A stretch of 64,000 nt of DNA from Firmicutes bacterium UBA4845 (GCA_002399975.1 DHER01000101.1:1-64000); one strand, 5' to 3'. Shown: positions 53,345 through 63,611, counted from the stretch's first letter. Notes: generated from the letters alone by a model not told the origin. Numbers and translations: made by a program.

Positions 53345-54598
53345 TTATTTTCGCAATATTATTTTTTTTGACAACACTATCTCGATTATATATAAATAAA
53401 TTAAATTTAATACAACTCCTGACACAGTTAAAAAATTAGAAAAAAACATCATTAATACAACAGATAGCATATAAGCACAAATTGAAATCTTCTTTCCTTT
53501 ATATCTGGCATTTAAATAAAAATAATATACTAAACTGAAAAAAAATGCTATATAAATAGTTGAAATTAAAAATCCCGAATTATAAACACATTCAGAAAAC
53601 AATCCTCCTACATTTGTAACTTTATTATACGCTATAGAAACAAAATTTTTGTTGACTGGATTGATGTAATCTTTAGAACCTATAAGAGCTTTAACAATAT
53701 TAATTAGTACAGTAAATAATATAATTATGCCTTCTCTGGAAAAATTATTAAAATAATAATTCGAAGCAACTAACGGTCCTAATAAATATGAAAAGAAATG
53801 CCTAATTGAAAATTCCATTGAAATTAAAAATTCATCTTTGCTGAAGTATCCATTGATAATTATAGGTTTTATGGCATATATCCCAATAAATATAAATATA
53901 GCTATGCCTGCCATCAACAGCCCATATTTTAGTGTTTTCTTAATATTAATATTTCTCATCATAGCATAAAATATTATCATGTGAGCAAATGCAATAATGA
54001 TTCCATATTTACCTCCGAACATTAACAAATTTAAAAATACTAATAAAATCATTATAAGATAATAAACTTTTCTCTTATTATTTACATAAATTAATAATAT
54101 ATATGGAAGCAGTATGACTGATAAACCTCCAATATGTGCAAATATTCCTGAAGATTTTCCTTTAATATTATTTATACCATAAGCTTGTATACACTGCAAA
54201 AGAGAAATATATTTTGCAATAAAACCTATGATAAATAAACATAGTATAAATTTTCGTTTATTCACCACTATCATTTTTTCATAATTTCCATAGTTATTTT
54301 GCAATTGTTTTGTAAATCTATTGTCATTAATTAACGGATAGAAAATTAAACTTACAATAAAAATGATAATTAAAAAATATAAAATATAAAATATTGAATT
54401 ATCATTAACCTTATCAAATTGTAATAAATCCGCACCAATAAAATTGTTAAAAGGAATAAGTATACAATAAATCAAAGCAATTATTGTAAACGGATTAATG
54501 AAGGTCTTATATAATTTATATTCAAATAATATTAAAACAATAATAATAAAAGCGAAGATAAATTCCAAAATTTCACATCCTGACTTTAATAATTTCAA
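53345..54598 (-). CDS. O-antigen/capsule polymerase-like membrane protein
   Basis: A 417-residue, strongly hydrophobic protein with about ten membrane segments and a larger outer loop near residues 255-325. Composition, length and position fit a Wzy-type polymerase, a family with poor sequence conservation. It would join repeat units on the outer face of the membrane. Base composition is more AT-rich than its neighbours, as usual for wzy genes. The start is uncertain: TTG here, or a TTG ten codons on after AGGA. Confidence 0.72.
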   Translation of the reverse strand: MKLLKSGCEILEFIFAFIIIVLILFEYKLYKTFINPFTIIALIYCILIPFNNFIGADLLQFDKVNDNSIFYILYFLIIIFIVSLIFYPLINDNRFTKQLQNNYGNYEKMIVVNKRKFILCLFIIGFIAKYISLLQCIQAYGINNIKGKSSGIFAHIGGLSVILLPYILLIYVNNKRKVYYLIMILLVFLNLLMFGGKYGIIIAFAHMIIFYAMMRNINIKKTLKYGLLMAGIAIFIFIGIYAIKPIIINGYFSKDEFLISMEFSIRHFFSYLLGPLVASNYYFNNFSREGIIILFTVLINIVKALIGSKDYINPVNKNFVSIAYNKVTNVGGLFSECVYNSGFLISTIYIAFFFSLVYYFYLNARYKGKKISICAYMLSVVLMMFFSNFLTVSGVVLNLIYLYIIEIVLSKKIILRK

Positions 54599-54620
54599 TA
54601 ACTTTCAAACAAAAGAGCCT

Positions 54621-55709
54621 TTATAATACCTTATACTGCATATATATATCTTCCATAATATCAACATTCTTTTCCCAGTCATATAATTCAAGAACCCTTC
54701 GTCTTCCACCTTCACCCATTTTTTCTCTTAGTTCACTGTCTCGCATTAATTTATACATAGCTTCAGCCATAGAGGTCTCATCTTTTTTAGGTACAATAAT
54801 ACCTGTTTTACCATTAACCACAACTTCTTTAAAGCCGCTGACATTTGTAGCTATAACAGGCACCTCACAAGCCATTGCCTCCACAGCCGCTACCCCAAAG
54901 CTTTCACTTTCACTTTCGCTCCCTAAACAAAATACATCCATTGCATTAATAGCTTCTGGCACATTGACATTTGGAATATATCCATTAAATATTACCCTGT
55001 CAGAAATATCAAGTTCTTTTGTCAGCTCCTTTAGCTCTCCTTCAAGATTTCCTTTGCCATATATCTCAAGTTTTGGTTCAACAGACAAATTTTCAGCTTC
55101 TATTCTGTCAAGCAGAATTTTAAATGCCTTAATTATGTATTCTATACCATATTTTTTAGAAAGGGTTTTAACGACACCAAATGTAAAATCCCTTTTTTTA
55201 ATTTTTATTGGTCTAAATAACTTGGTATCTACACCAAAAGGGGTGATCGTAATATCCATTTTTTTCCCCATTATATTTTCAACCTGAGCAGCCATTGAAT
55301 AACTTGTAGAAGCTATTTTCCCTGCAAAATTAATATTTTTTTTCAATATATTCATTTTAATTTTGCTCTGATATGGAAAATCATAAACGTCACTTCCCCA
55401 TACTGACAAAATCAGCGGTTTTAACTTGGAATATCTTGCGAGAATCCCATACCCACTTGCATAATGTGCGTTTACTATATCCGGTTTTATCGTTTTATAT
55501 AACTTATTCAATTCCATAGCATTAAAATAATAACCTTTAGTCCCAGAACTTTTAAGCTGATGTAATATTACTCTTTTATCAATATTTTTTTCAACAGGAC
55601 AATCATCCTTTTTATATGCCAAATGAACTTCATGTCCTCTATCAGACAAGGCATTTACCCATTTAACTGTGTGAATACTTTTTGCATTTGACAGAAACAA
55701 TACCTTCAT
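54621..55709 (-). CDS. Family 4 glycosyltransferase
   Basis: A 362-residue GT-B transferase. The N-terminal domain begins VLFLSNAKSIHTVKWVNAL; the donor domain has FGVVKTLSKKYGIEYIIKAF and the E-x7-E motif region SESESFGVAAVEAMACEVPV. It adds a sugar to the lipid-linked repeat unit. AGGAG precedes the ATG. Confidence 0.88.
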   Translation of the reverse strand: MKVLFLSNAKSIHTVKWVNALSDRGHEVHLAYKKDDCPVEKNIDKRVILHQLKSSGTKGYYFNAMELNKLYKTIKPDIVNAHYASGYGILARYSKLKPLILSVWGSDVYDFPYQSKIKMNILKKNINFAGKIASTSYSMAAQVENIMGKKMDITITPFGVDTKLFRPIKIKKRDFTFGVVKTLSKKYGIEYIIKAFKILLDRIEAENLSVEPKLEIYGKGNLEGELKELTKELDISDRVIFNGYIPNVNVPEAINAMDVFCLGSESESESFGVAAVEAMACEVPVIATNVSGFKEVVVNGKTGIIVPKKDETSMAEAMYKLMRDSELREKMGEGGRRRVLELYDWEKNVDIMEDIYMQYKVL

Positions 55710-55729
55710 GAAAAAACTCCTAACCTATC

Positions 55730-56743
55730 TTAATTTTTATATGCTTCTAAAATTATATTTAATGCTTTTTTCCCTTCTTCTCCACTTATATAAGGCTCTC
55801 TGTTATTTCTAATTGCTCCAACAAAATCCCTATACAACGGGGTATGCCCTTTTCCATACACACTATCAACCTCGGTACTGTCATCTTCTTTATCATAATT
55901 CCTTTCATCAGCAAACTGCCACGTCTTAATTTTATTCACTGCAAGCCCACCTATAACAACAGTTCCATTTTCTCCGAAAATGCTTAAAGTTTCCTCAAGG
56001 TTTTTTGGATAAACACAGGCACTTCCTTCAACAATACCTATTGAGCCATTTTTAAAACGAATAAGTATTGCTCCGAAATCTTCCATCTCAATGTTTCTTA
56101 AAAAAGTTCCTCTTTCACAGTGTACATTCTCAACTTCGCTTCCCATCATCCACTGAAGTAAATCAATGTTGTGAATACACTGGTTCATGAGAGTACCACC
56201 ATCTAAATCCTTAGTCCCTCTCCAGGGTGCCTGGTCATAATAATTCTGATCTCTTGTCCATAAAATTCTCGCTGTACCGTTTATTATTTTACCAAAACGA
56301 CCTTCTTCAACAGCTCTTCTAAGTTTCTGTATTGGAGGGTTAAAACGGTTCTGATGGCATACTCCAACTTTCAGGTTTTTTTCTTTCCCCAGTTCTATAA
56401 TCTTATCGGCATCTTCCAAAGACAAAGCCATAGGTTTTTCTATTAGAACATGTTTACCATGGTTTAAACAGTCTATCGCATTATTTGCATGATACCCACT
56501 TTCAGTACATATGGAAACAACATCTATCTTTTCATTTTTAAGCATTTGAATATAGTCAGTATACACTTTAACACTTGTACCTTCAATACTGTTTTCATAC
56601 TGCTTTTTTCTTTCAATAGCTTTATTTTCCACTATATCACACAGAGCAACCAGTTTACAGTCATCTGAGTTGTTTATCAAGGCTTCAATATGATTTTTTG
56701 AGATTCTGCCACAGCCTATTATAGCAAAATTTATTTTTGACAT
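55730..56743 (-). CDS. wbpB: Gfo/Idh/MocA sugar dehydrogenase (WbpB/WlbA-like)
   Basis: A 337-residue NAD-dependent oxidoreductase. IIGCGRISKNHIEAL is the nucleotide site and EKPMALSLEDA the family lysine motif; GGTLMNQCIHNIDLL gives the catalytic histidine region. In the Wbp pathway WbpB oxidises UDP-GlcNAcA at C3 before transamination by WbpE. The neighbouring wbpA, wbpD, wbpE and wbpI homologs support this. Confidence 0.87.
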   Translation of the reverse strand: MSKINFAIIGCGRISKNHIEALINNSDDCKLVALCDIVENKAIERKKQYENSIEGTSVKVYTDYIQMLKNEKIDVVSICTESGYHANNAIDCLNHGKHVLIEKPMALSLEDADKIIELGKEKNLKVGVCHQNRFNPPIQKLRRAVEEGRFGKIINGTARILWTRDQNYYDQAPWRGTKDLDGGTLMNQCIHNIDLLQWMMGSEVENVHCERGTFLRNIEMEDFGAILIRFKNGSIGIVEGSACVYPKNLEETLSIFGENGTVVIGGLAVNKIKTWQFADERNYDKEDDSTEVDSVYGKGHTPLYRDFVGAIRNNREPYISGEEGKKALNIILEAYKN

Positions 56744-56767
56744 TTTATCACCTCTACTTGTATTGCA

Positions 56768-57829
56768 TTATATATTTTTATTTAGTATAGAAATTATTTT
56801 CTCAGAAGCATTACCTTCACCGTATATACTGCCTACATACGGCACCATTTTAGAATTCATAACATTATTATAAATCATATCCGCTTCAGATAAAACATTA
56901 AGCCTTAAGTCCGTAAGTTCTCTCCATCCGGTATCAGGCATAACAACAACTGCCTGCTTTCCTGCAAAGTATGCTTCCTTCTGATATCCACCACTATCCG
57001 TTACAGCTTTATAACACATCTCTGTAGTTCCCATAAGTTTCAAGTAATCAATAGGATCTATAACTTTAACATTAGACAAATATTCATTAAGTTTGAATTC
57101 ATCAATCCTCTTTCTTGTCCTTGGATGAATTGGAAAAACAACCTGAACCTCTTTTGCTATTTTATTTACATCTTTTAATATTTTACTTAAACACTGAGCA
57201 TCGTCAACATTAAAATCTCTATGAAGAGTCATTATTACAAATTGATTCTCTCTTAACTTTAGTTCATCCATAAGAGAATAATCAAAATGCGGTTTCGTTT
57301 TCAAAAAAATATCATACATAACATCTCCTGTAAAGAAGACATTATTATCAATACCTTCTTTTTTTAAATTATCTACAGCTAACAAACTTGGAGCAAATAA
57401 AAACGAAGATATTCTGTCAGTAAGTACTCGGTTTGTTTCCTCCGGCATATCTTTTGGCTCCTGCCTTAACCCGGCTTCTACATGTGCTATCTTAATTTTC
57501 AATTTTGATGCCGCTAAAGCTCCTGCCAGTGTTGAGTTGGTATCACCATACAGTAAAACAATATCTGGATTTTCATTTATCATAATCCTCTCAAGTTCAA
57601 TCAGCATTTTACCGGTCATTTCTCCGTGCCTGGATGAAACTATGCCCAAATTATAGTTCGGTTTTTTCATATTTAATACATCGAAAAAAATCCCAGACAT
57701 GTTTTCGTCATAGTGCTGCCCAGTATGAACAACTATTTCTTCAATGTCATTATGTTTGTTAATTACATGCTGTATAACAGCTTCTTTTACAAATTGTGGC
57801 CTTGCACCTATTATTGACAATATCTTCAA
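56768..57829 (-). CDS. wbpI: UDP-N-acetylglucosamine 2-epimerase family protein (WbpI-like)
   Basis: A 353-residue GT-B-fold epimerase. IGARPQFVKEAVIQ, HTGQHYDENMSG, HVEAGLR and TDSGGYQKEAYF are family marks. Among these, WbpI epimerises UDP-2,3-diacetamido-glucuronic acid to the mannuronic form; WecB acts on UDP-GlcNAc. The context of all four other Wbp enzymes makes WbpI the better call. The start is TTG after GGGAG. Confidence 0.87.
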   Translation of the reverse strand: MKILSIIGARPQFVKEAVIQHVINKHNDIEEIVVHTGQHYDENMSGIFFDVLNMKKPNYNLGIVSSRHGEMTGKMLIELERIMINENPDIVLLYGDTNSTLAGALAASKLKIKIAHVEAGLRQEPKDMPEETNRVLTDRISSFLFAPSLLAVDNLKKEGIDNNVFFTGDVMYDIFLKTKPHFDYSLMDELKLRENQFVIMTLHRDFNVDDAQCLSKILKDVNKIAKEVQVVFPIHPRTRKRIDEFKLNEYLSNVKVIDPIDYLKLMGTTEMCYKAVTDSGGYQKEAYFAGKQAVVVMPDTGWRELTDLRLNVLSEADMIYNNVMNSKMVPYVGSIYGEGNASEKIISILNKNI

Positions 57830-57842
57830 AGAATTCTCTCCC

Positions 57843-59156
57843 TTATAACAATTCTATATTTATTCTATCTTTAACATCCTTCATTGCATTCTTGGTATCA
57901 AATACATATATTGAGTGTTTTTGTACAAGATTATAATCCATTTTTGTATGCATAGCAGTAACTACAACCAAATCATATTGTTTCAACATTTGCTCATTTA
58001 TTTCTTTCAAACCCTGCTTTACATTACCCTTGTACTTATATTCAAATATATATGGATCATAATAATCAACAACAGAGCCTTCATTTTCAAAATTCTCTAT
58101 TACTTTTAAGGCCGGACTCTCCCTGTAATCATCTATATCCTGTTTGTATGCAACACCAAGTATCAATATCTTTGAACCGTTCAATGCTTTTTTATATCTG
58201 TTCAATATTCTGGATGAACGCTCAACAACGTACTGAGGCATATAATTGTTTATTTCTCCGGAAGTTTCAATCAACTTTGTATGGTAGTCATATTCCCTTG
58301 CCTTCCATGTCAAATAATAAGGATCAAGAGGAATACAATGTCCTCCGAGACCGGGACCGGGATAAAATGCCTGAAACCCATATGGCTTAGTCTTGGCTGC
58401 ATCTATTACTTCCCACACATTTATTCCCATCTTATCACATATTATAGCCATTTCATTAGCGAGTCCAATATTGATATTGCGGTAGGTGTTCTCAAGTATT
58501 TTTTCCATTTCTGCAACCTTTGGAGATGAAACCTCATATACATCTCCCTGCAATACATGTCTGTACATGGCTGCAGCAACTTCTGTTGCATCTTTACCAA
58601 CACCACCTATAACCTTCGGAGTATTTTTTGTTTTATATATCAGATTGCCCGGGTCAACACGTTCTGGTGAAAACGCAAGATAAAAATCCTCACCACATTT
58701 TAATCCAGACCCTTCTTCCAGTATAGGCATTATAAGTTCTTCTGTTGTTCCCGGATAAGTTGTACTCTCTAAAACTACAATAGTTCCCTTTTTCAAGTAT
58801 TTAGAAATTTCGACAGATGAATTCTTTACATAACTGATATCAGGCTGCTGGTATGCGTCTAATGGTGTAGGGACACATATGGCTATAAAATCTACATCTT
58901 GTATAAAAGAAAAATCAGATGTTGCAGACAATATTTTTTCCTTAACCAGTCTTTCAAGATCATCGTCTACCACATCTCCGATGTAGTTATGCCCTTCGTT
59001 CACCATATTAACTTTTTGTTCTTGAACATCAAAACCTATGGTTTTATATCCCACCTTTGCTTTTTCAACTGCAAGAGGCAGACCAACATAACCCAGTCCC
59101 ACAACTCCGACAACTATTTCTTTATTTTCAATTTTTTTAAGTAATTCCTGCTTCAT
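57843..59156 (-). CDS. wbpA: UDP-N-acetylglucosamine 6-dehydrogenase (WbpA-like)
   Basis: A 437-residue nucleotide-sugar dehydrogenase. GVVGLGYVGLPLAVEKA binds NAD, PGLGGHCIPLDPYYL contains the catalytic cysteine and ESTTYPGTTEE is typical. It oxidises UDP-GlcNAc to UDP-GlcNAcA, the first committed step of the diacetamido-uronic acid pathway. It lies between wbpD-like and wbpI-like genes. GAGG precedes the ATG. Confidence 0.92.
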   Translation of the reverse strand: MKQELLKKIENKEIVVGVVGLGYVGLPLAVEKAKVGYKTIGFDVQEQKVNMVNEGHNYIGDVVDDDLERLVKEKILSATSDFSFIQDVDFIAICVPTPLDAYQQPDISYVKNSSVEISKYLKKGTIVVLESTTYPGTTEELIMPILEEGSGLKCGEDFYLAFSPERVDPGNLIYKTKNTPKVIGGVGKDATEVAAAMYRHVLQGDVYEVSSPKVAEMEKILENTYRNINIGLANEMAIICDKMGINVWEVIDAAKTKPYGFQAFYPGPGLGGHCIPLDPYYLTWKAREYDYHTKLIETSGEINNYMPQYVVERSSRILNRYKKALNGSKILILGVAYKQDIDDYRESPALKVIENFENEGSVVDYYDPYIFEYKYKGNVKQGLKEINEQMLKQYDLVVVTAMHTKMDYNLVQKHSIYVFDTKNAMKDVKDRINIELL

Positions 59157-59173
59157 ATTGACCCTCTTAATTA

Positions 59174-59749
59174 TTAGATTTCTATAATAATATCATCCTT
59201 TTTTTCATAGGTTTTATTGCAACAACTGCAAACAGCCTTATTATTGTCAAATTGTAACCGGTTACCGCATTGACACACATATCCTACAATTCTGGCAGGA
59301 TTTCCTACTACAAGCGCATGATCAGGTATATTTTTTGTTACCACACTGCCTGCACCGATAAAAGCATAACGACCAATATCATGACCGCATACTATGGTGG
59401 CATTAGCTCCTATGCTTGCACCTTTTTTTACGACAGTTTTCCTGTATTCATTTTTTCTTTCTATAAAGCTTCTTGGGTTTATTACATTTGTGAAAACACA
59501 GGAAGGTCCGAGGAATACATCATCTTCACATACAACTCCCGTATATACAGATACATTATTTTGAATCTTTACATTATTTCCTAAAACAACATCCGGTGAT
59601 ATAACTACATTTTGACCTATATTGCAGTTTTCACCTATTTTACAATTTTTCATTAGATGAGAAAAATGCCATATCTTTGTTCCATTTCCTATTTCACAAT
59701 TATCATCTACATAACTTGATTCATGTACAAAATAATCTTTGTTATCCAT
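59174..59749 (-). CDS. wbpD: UDP-3-amino-GlcNAcA N-acetyltransferase (WbpD-like)
   Basis: A 191-residue left-handed beta-helix acetyltransferase. Hexapeptide repeats run through NCKIGENCNIGQNVVISPDV and GASIGANATIVCGHDIGRYA. A C-terminal cysteine pair set (CQCG, CSCC) looks like a small zinc ribbon. It acetylates the 3-amino group made by the aminotransferase next door. The start is the ATG directly after the wbpE stop (TAATATG); an upstream TTG is less likely. Confidence 0.9.
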   Translation of the reverse strand: MDNKDYFVHESSYVDDNCEIGNGTKIWHFSHLMKNCKIGENCNIGQNVVISPDVVLGNNVKIQNNVSVYTGVVCEDDVFLGPSCVFTNVINPRSFIERKNEYRKTVVKKGASIGANATIVCGHDIGRYAFIGAGSVVTKNIPDHALVVGNPARIVGYVCQCGNRLQFDNNKAVCSCCNKTYEKKDDIIIEI

Positions 59750-59750
59750 A

Positions 59751-60941
59751 TTATTTACCAAACCTTTTTATAGTATCAATTATATATTTCTGCTCTTCTT
59801 CTGTTAACTCAGCAAACATTGGTATGGCAAATGTCCTGTGTGAAAGATGTTCTGCGTTTGGCATATCTCCCTCTTTATATCCAAGATTCAGGAACGCTTT
59901 CTGTAAATGAAGCGGAACAGGATAATATACACCTGTTGCAATTCCATTTTCTTTAAGATAATTAATAATTTCCGCTCTTTTTTCTGATTGTAGAATATAC
60001 ATATGATATACATGCTTTACAAAATCATCTTCATACGGCACTACAAGGTCAGTTTCTTTCAGTTCTCTGTCATACAGGTATGCATGTTCTCTTCGAAGTT
60101 CATTCCATTTATCTAATTCGGGAAGTTTGACTCTGAGTAATGCTGCCTGTAATTCATCCAGTCTTGAGTTATGTCCAATCAGATAGTTATAATACTTCAA
60201 AGGGTTATATACCGTATTATCATCAGATTTATCCTCAACTACTTCCTCAGTTATGTTATTTAATATGTTGTATGCCTTCTGCCCATTTTCGCCACTTCCG
60301 TGAGCCTTAAGAGCTCTACAAATTGTTGCAAGTTCGTCATTATCGGTTACTATTGCACCACCATCACCAGCACATCCAAGGTTTTTAGTCGGGAAAAATG
60401 AAAAACACGTTATGTCTCCCAATGTTCCAGTTTTTTTCCCTTTGTACTCAGCCCCTACAGCCTGACAAGCATCTTCTATGACCTTTAAATTATATTTTTT
60501 TGCAATAGTATTAATTTCATCCATGTCTGCAGGCTGTCCAAAAATATGAACCGGAATTATAGCTTTTGTTTTATCAGTTATCTTTGATTCTATCCCAGCA
60601 GTGTCAATATTGAATGTATCAGGCTTTACATCAACAAATACCGGTACAGCTCCTACAGCAGTTATTGCTTCTGCTGTTGAGAAAAACGTAAATGGAGATG
60701 TTATAACCTCATCCTGCTCACCGATTCTAAGAGCCTTTAAAGCTATAATCAGAGCATCTGTTCCATTTCCGACTGTTATTGCATGTTTTACTCCGATATA
60801 TGATGCAAATTCCTTTTCAAATTCTTTGACGTTTTGTCCCATTATATACTGGACTGAGTGGAGAACTTCGAAAATTTTATTGTCTGCTTTTTCCTTAATT
60901 GTTTCATATTGTTTTTTTAAGTTTATCAACGGTATCTGCAT
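59751..60941 (-). CDS. wbpE: UDP-3-keto sugar aminotransferase (WbpE-like)
   Basis: A 396-residue PLP enzyme of the DegT/DnrJ family. VGNGTDALIIALKAL near the start of the large domain, EDACQAVGAEYKGKKTGTLG and the PLP lysine in SFFPTKNLGCAGDGG are clear. It transfers an amine to C3 of UDP-3-keto-GlcNAcA. GAAGGAG precedes the ATG. Compared with WbpE (about 360 residues) it has an extra segment near 240-255 (TEEVVEDKSDDNTV). Confidence 0.9.
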   Translation of the reverse strand: MQIPLINLKKQYETIKEKADNKIFEVLHSVQYIMGQNVKEFEKEFASYIGVKHAITVGNGTDALIIALKALRIGEQDEVITSPFTFFSTAEAITAVGAVPVFVDVKPDTFNIDTAGIESKITDKTKAIIPVHIFGQPADMDEINTIAKKYNLKVIEDACQAVGAEYKGKKTGTLGDITCFSFFPTKNLGCAGDGGAIVTDNDELATICRALKAHGSGENGQKAYNILNNITEEVVEDKSDDNTVYNPLKYYNYLIGHNSRLDELQAALLRVKLPELDKWNELRREHAYLYDRELKETDLVVPYEDDFVKHVYHMYILQSEKRAEIINYLKENGIATGVYYPVPLHLQKAFLNLGYKEGDMPNAEHLSHRTFAIPMFAELTEEEQKYIIDTIKRFGK

Positions 60942-60964
60942 AATTCTTTCTCCTTCCTACTGCT

Positions 60965-62206
60965 TTAATCTTCCAATATTACTTTTTCTAATTTATCTGT
61001 CAGTACTTTAAAATCAAAATTCCGGGCTGCTTTCAAAGCATTTTGACAATATATATCGTATTCTTCTTTAGGCATATTGTAAAATTTTAGTATTCCTTCT
61101 GCTAGGGCTTCAGCTGAACCACCCTTTACTGTTAATCCGCAGTTATATTTTTCAAGCATATCATAACCACATTCTACATTTGAAACTATAGGATGTCCTG
61201 AAGCAAAATAATCAAACATCTTATTTGGACTTAACCCATATTTAAACAAATCAGGTAAATGTTCTAAACAAAATAAATTCAGATCTCCTCTCGACAAAAT
61301 GTCAGGAATATATTTTTTTTGAACCTTTCCTTTAAATTTAACATTCTCTATTTGATTACTTTGAACAAACTTTTGAAGGTTTTCTTTTTCTGGTCCATCA
61401 CCAAATATAAGGAAAATTATATTTATATATCCTCTTTCCTTCAATATTGATGCAACATTAATTATACGGTCAATAGAATTTGCTTTACCTATTGACCCTG
61501 TAAATAAAATTTTATATTTACCATTACTATTCAAATCATCATCATTGTAAATAAACTCTGTCTTATTGGAAAAATAGTCATCTAAATCTATCCCATTATT
61601 AATATATCTAATTTTTGAAGCATCAATGCCTATATTTTCAGCATAGTCCTTTCCTCCTGGAAAAGTAAATATCAGCTTATCTGCTTTTTTGTAAATATAT
61701 TTTTCGAGTTTATAAAGTATTCTTGCAGGAATACCATTTCGGCTTAGCTTTCCCATCACCACAAGAGTCTCCGGCCATAAATCTCTAGTTTCAGCAATAA
61801 ACTTAGAATTAAATTTTTTAGATATTTTATATCCGGCAAGCCAAGCAAGAGGATGAACACTCGAAGCAATAATAGTATCTGGTCTTCCATTTAGCTCAGC
61901 GTATTTTTTTGAAGTTGAAAACAAGTTTCTATAAAAATCTATCATGTTTTTAATACGCTTCTTGCCATTTGCAACATAGTTAGAAGTTTTAACAAATACA
62001 AATTTTATTTCGTCAACTGAACTAATCATGTATTTGTTTTGACCAATATCTATAACTTCAGATGAATTATGTATAGTTGAAGCACAAAAAATTGTGACTC
62101 TATATCCTTTTTTAATTAAGTTATTAGCAAAACAATAATGCCTCCCACTTTTATCCAAATACATATCGGTTGCATAATGGTTCATAATCCATATATTTTT
62201 TTTCAT
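60965..62206 (-). CDS. Family 4 glycosyltransferase (WbuB/PglA-like)
   Basis: A 413-residue GT-B transferase. It opens IWIMNHYATDMYLDKSGRHY; the middle has IAETRDLWPETL and the donor domain FTGSIGKANSIDRIINVA and GLSPNKMFDYFASGHPIVSN. This group commonly adds the second sugar to the lipid carrier. The start is the ATG after GGAG, with an alternative five codons upstream. Confidence 0.87.
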   Translation of the reverse strand: MKKNIWIMNHYATDMYLDKSGRHYCFANNLIKKGYRVTIFCASTIHNSSEVIDIGQNKYMISSVDEIKFVFVKTSNYVANGKKRIKNMIDFYRNLFSTSKKYAELNGRPDTIIASSVHPLAWLAGYKISKKFNSKFIAETRDLWPETLVVMGKLSRNGIPARILYKLEKYIYKKADKLIFTFPGGKDYAENIGIDASKIRYINNGIDLDDYFSNKTEFIYNDDDLNSNGKYKILFTGSIGKANSIDRIINVASILKERGYINIIFLIFGDGPEKENLQKFVQSNQIENVKFKGKVQKKYIPDILSRGDLNLFCLEHLPDLFKYGLSPNKMFDYFASGHPIVSNVECGYDMLEKYNCGLTVKGGSAEALAEGILKFYNMPKEEYDIYCQNALKAARNFDFKVLTDKLEKVILED

Positions 62207-62250
62207 TATTTTAAACTCCATTCATTGCCTATTAACAATCCTTAAATTAA

Positions 62251-62910
62251 CTATTGTGCAGTTTTTCTAATAATTCTGGCAGGATTCCCATATGCAACAG
62301 AATTTTCGGGGATATCCTTCGTAACCACCCCTCCTGCTCCAATAATACAATTTTTCCCTACCTTTTTTCCTAAAGATATTATTACTCCATCATCAATTAG
62401 TGAATTTTCACCAACAAAAATTCCTCCAGACATTATTACTCCTGATGCAATGTAAACATGGTTCTCTATTATATTATCATGATTAACTTGGGATCCTGTG
62501 TTAACTACAACATTATTTCCAATAACAGGATTTGGTGTTATTAAGCAACCAGATTCTATTAGAACCCCCAGACCTATCTTGGCATTCGGAGATACCACTG
62601 CATTAGGATGAATAACATTTACAGCTTCGAATTTATTTGCAACTAAATATTCATATACATTTTTTCTATATTTCATATTTCCAAAACCAATAAAAAATTT
62701 ATTTGTTCCAAATTCTTTTCTAACATTTTCTAAATTTTTTTCATCATAATAATCACTATAGATAGGTATGTTATTAAATAATTTGTTCTTCTTTAACGGA
62801 TCTGAATCTAAAATAGCAACAACATTATATTTATTTTGTTCCTTAATATTATACAATACAACATTTGCATGTTGTCCGCTTCCTATTAATATTATTTTTT
62901 CTTTATCCAT
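62251..62910 (-). CDS. pglD: Sugar O/N-acetyltransferase (PglD/NeuD-like)
   Basis: A 219-residue two-domain protein: an N-terminal Rossmann-like domain (IILIGSGQHANVVLYNI) that binds UDP-sugar and a C-terminal beta-helix with hexapeptide repeats (GLGVLIESGCLITPNPVIGN, NHVYIASGVIMSGG). With a PglC-like gene and an aminotransferase next to it, acetylation of UDP-4-amino-4,6-dideoxy-GlcNAc to UDP-diNAcBac is likely. The stop is TAG with a TAA three codons later. Confidence 0.85.
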   Translation of the reverse strand: MDKEKIILIGSGQHANVVLYNIKEQNKYNVVAILDSDPLKKNKLFNNIPIYSDYYDEKNLENVRKEFGTNKFFIGFGNMKYRKNVYEYLVANKFEAVNVIHPNAVVSPNAKIGLGVLIESGCLITPNPVIGNNVVVNTGSQVNHDNIIENHVYIASGVIMSGGIFVGENSLIDDGVIISLGKKVGKNCIIGAGGVVTKDIPENSVAYGNPARIIRKTAQ

Positions 62911-62948
62911 AACTCAATCCTCAATTAAAATAAGTCCTCATTAACACC

Positions 62949-63611
62949 TTAACTCATATTATTTCCCTTAAAGTCTTCCATCGTTTCTTCACTACTTTGA
63001 TTTATGCCTTCCTTTATTATGATAATACGAAACGTCATAAAAATAATTTTTAAGTCAGTAACGAAATTTATATTTTCTACATATTTAATATCATAACAAA
63101 ACTTTTCGTTCCAATCTATTGAATTCCTCCCATTCACTTGAGCTAATCCAGTTAATCCAGGACGTACCATATGCCTTTTTCTTTGTTGAACATTATATAA
63201 TGGTAAATACTGAACAAGTAATGGTCTTGGCCCTACAATGCTCATATCTCCAAACAAAATGTTAAATAGTTCTGGTAACTCATCCAAGCTTGCACTTCTT
63301 AAAAATTTACCAAAATCGGTAAGTCGTTCGTTATCAGGTAATAATTTCCCATATTTATCTCTTTCGTCAGTCATTGTCCTAAATTTATATAATGTAAATA
63401 TTTTCTCATTTAAACCTGGTCTTTGTTGCTTAAAAATAACCGGACTTCCAAGCTTAACTCTTATCAAAATCGCCAGGATCAGTAAGACCGGGCTTAAAAC
63501 TATGAGCGCTGATAGGGATAATATAAAGTCTAAAAGCTTTTTAATATATCTTCTGTATAAACCGGTATTTTTATCAGAATCATTTGTGTTCTGTTTTATA
63601 TCAGCCTGCAT
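62949..63611 (-). CDS. pglC: Undecaprenyl-phosphate sugar phosphotransferase (PglC-like)
   Basis: A 220-residue initiating transferase. One re-entrant N-terminal membrane segment (about 28-50), then KFRTM and FLRSASLDELPELFN with the catalytic Asp-Glu, and VGPRPLL. It places the first sugar phosphate on undecaprenyl phosphate at the inner membrane face. I chose the ATG after AAGGTG; a GTG three codons upstream is possible. The short single-domain form fits PglC rather than WcaJ. Confidence 0.9.
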   Translation of the reverse strand: MQADIKQNTNDSDKNTGLYRRYIKKLLDFILSLSALIVLSPVLLILAILIRVKLGSPVIFKQQRPGLNEKIFTLYKFRTMTDERDKYGKLLPDNERLTDFGKFLRSASLDELPELFNILFGDMSIVGPRPLLVQYLPLYNVQQRKRHMVRPGLTGLAQVNGRNSIDWNEKFCYDIKYVENINFVTDLKIIFMTFRIIIIKEGINQSSEETMEDFKGNNMS

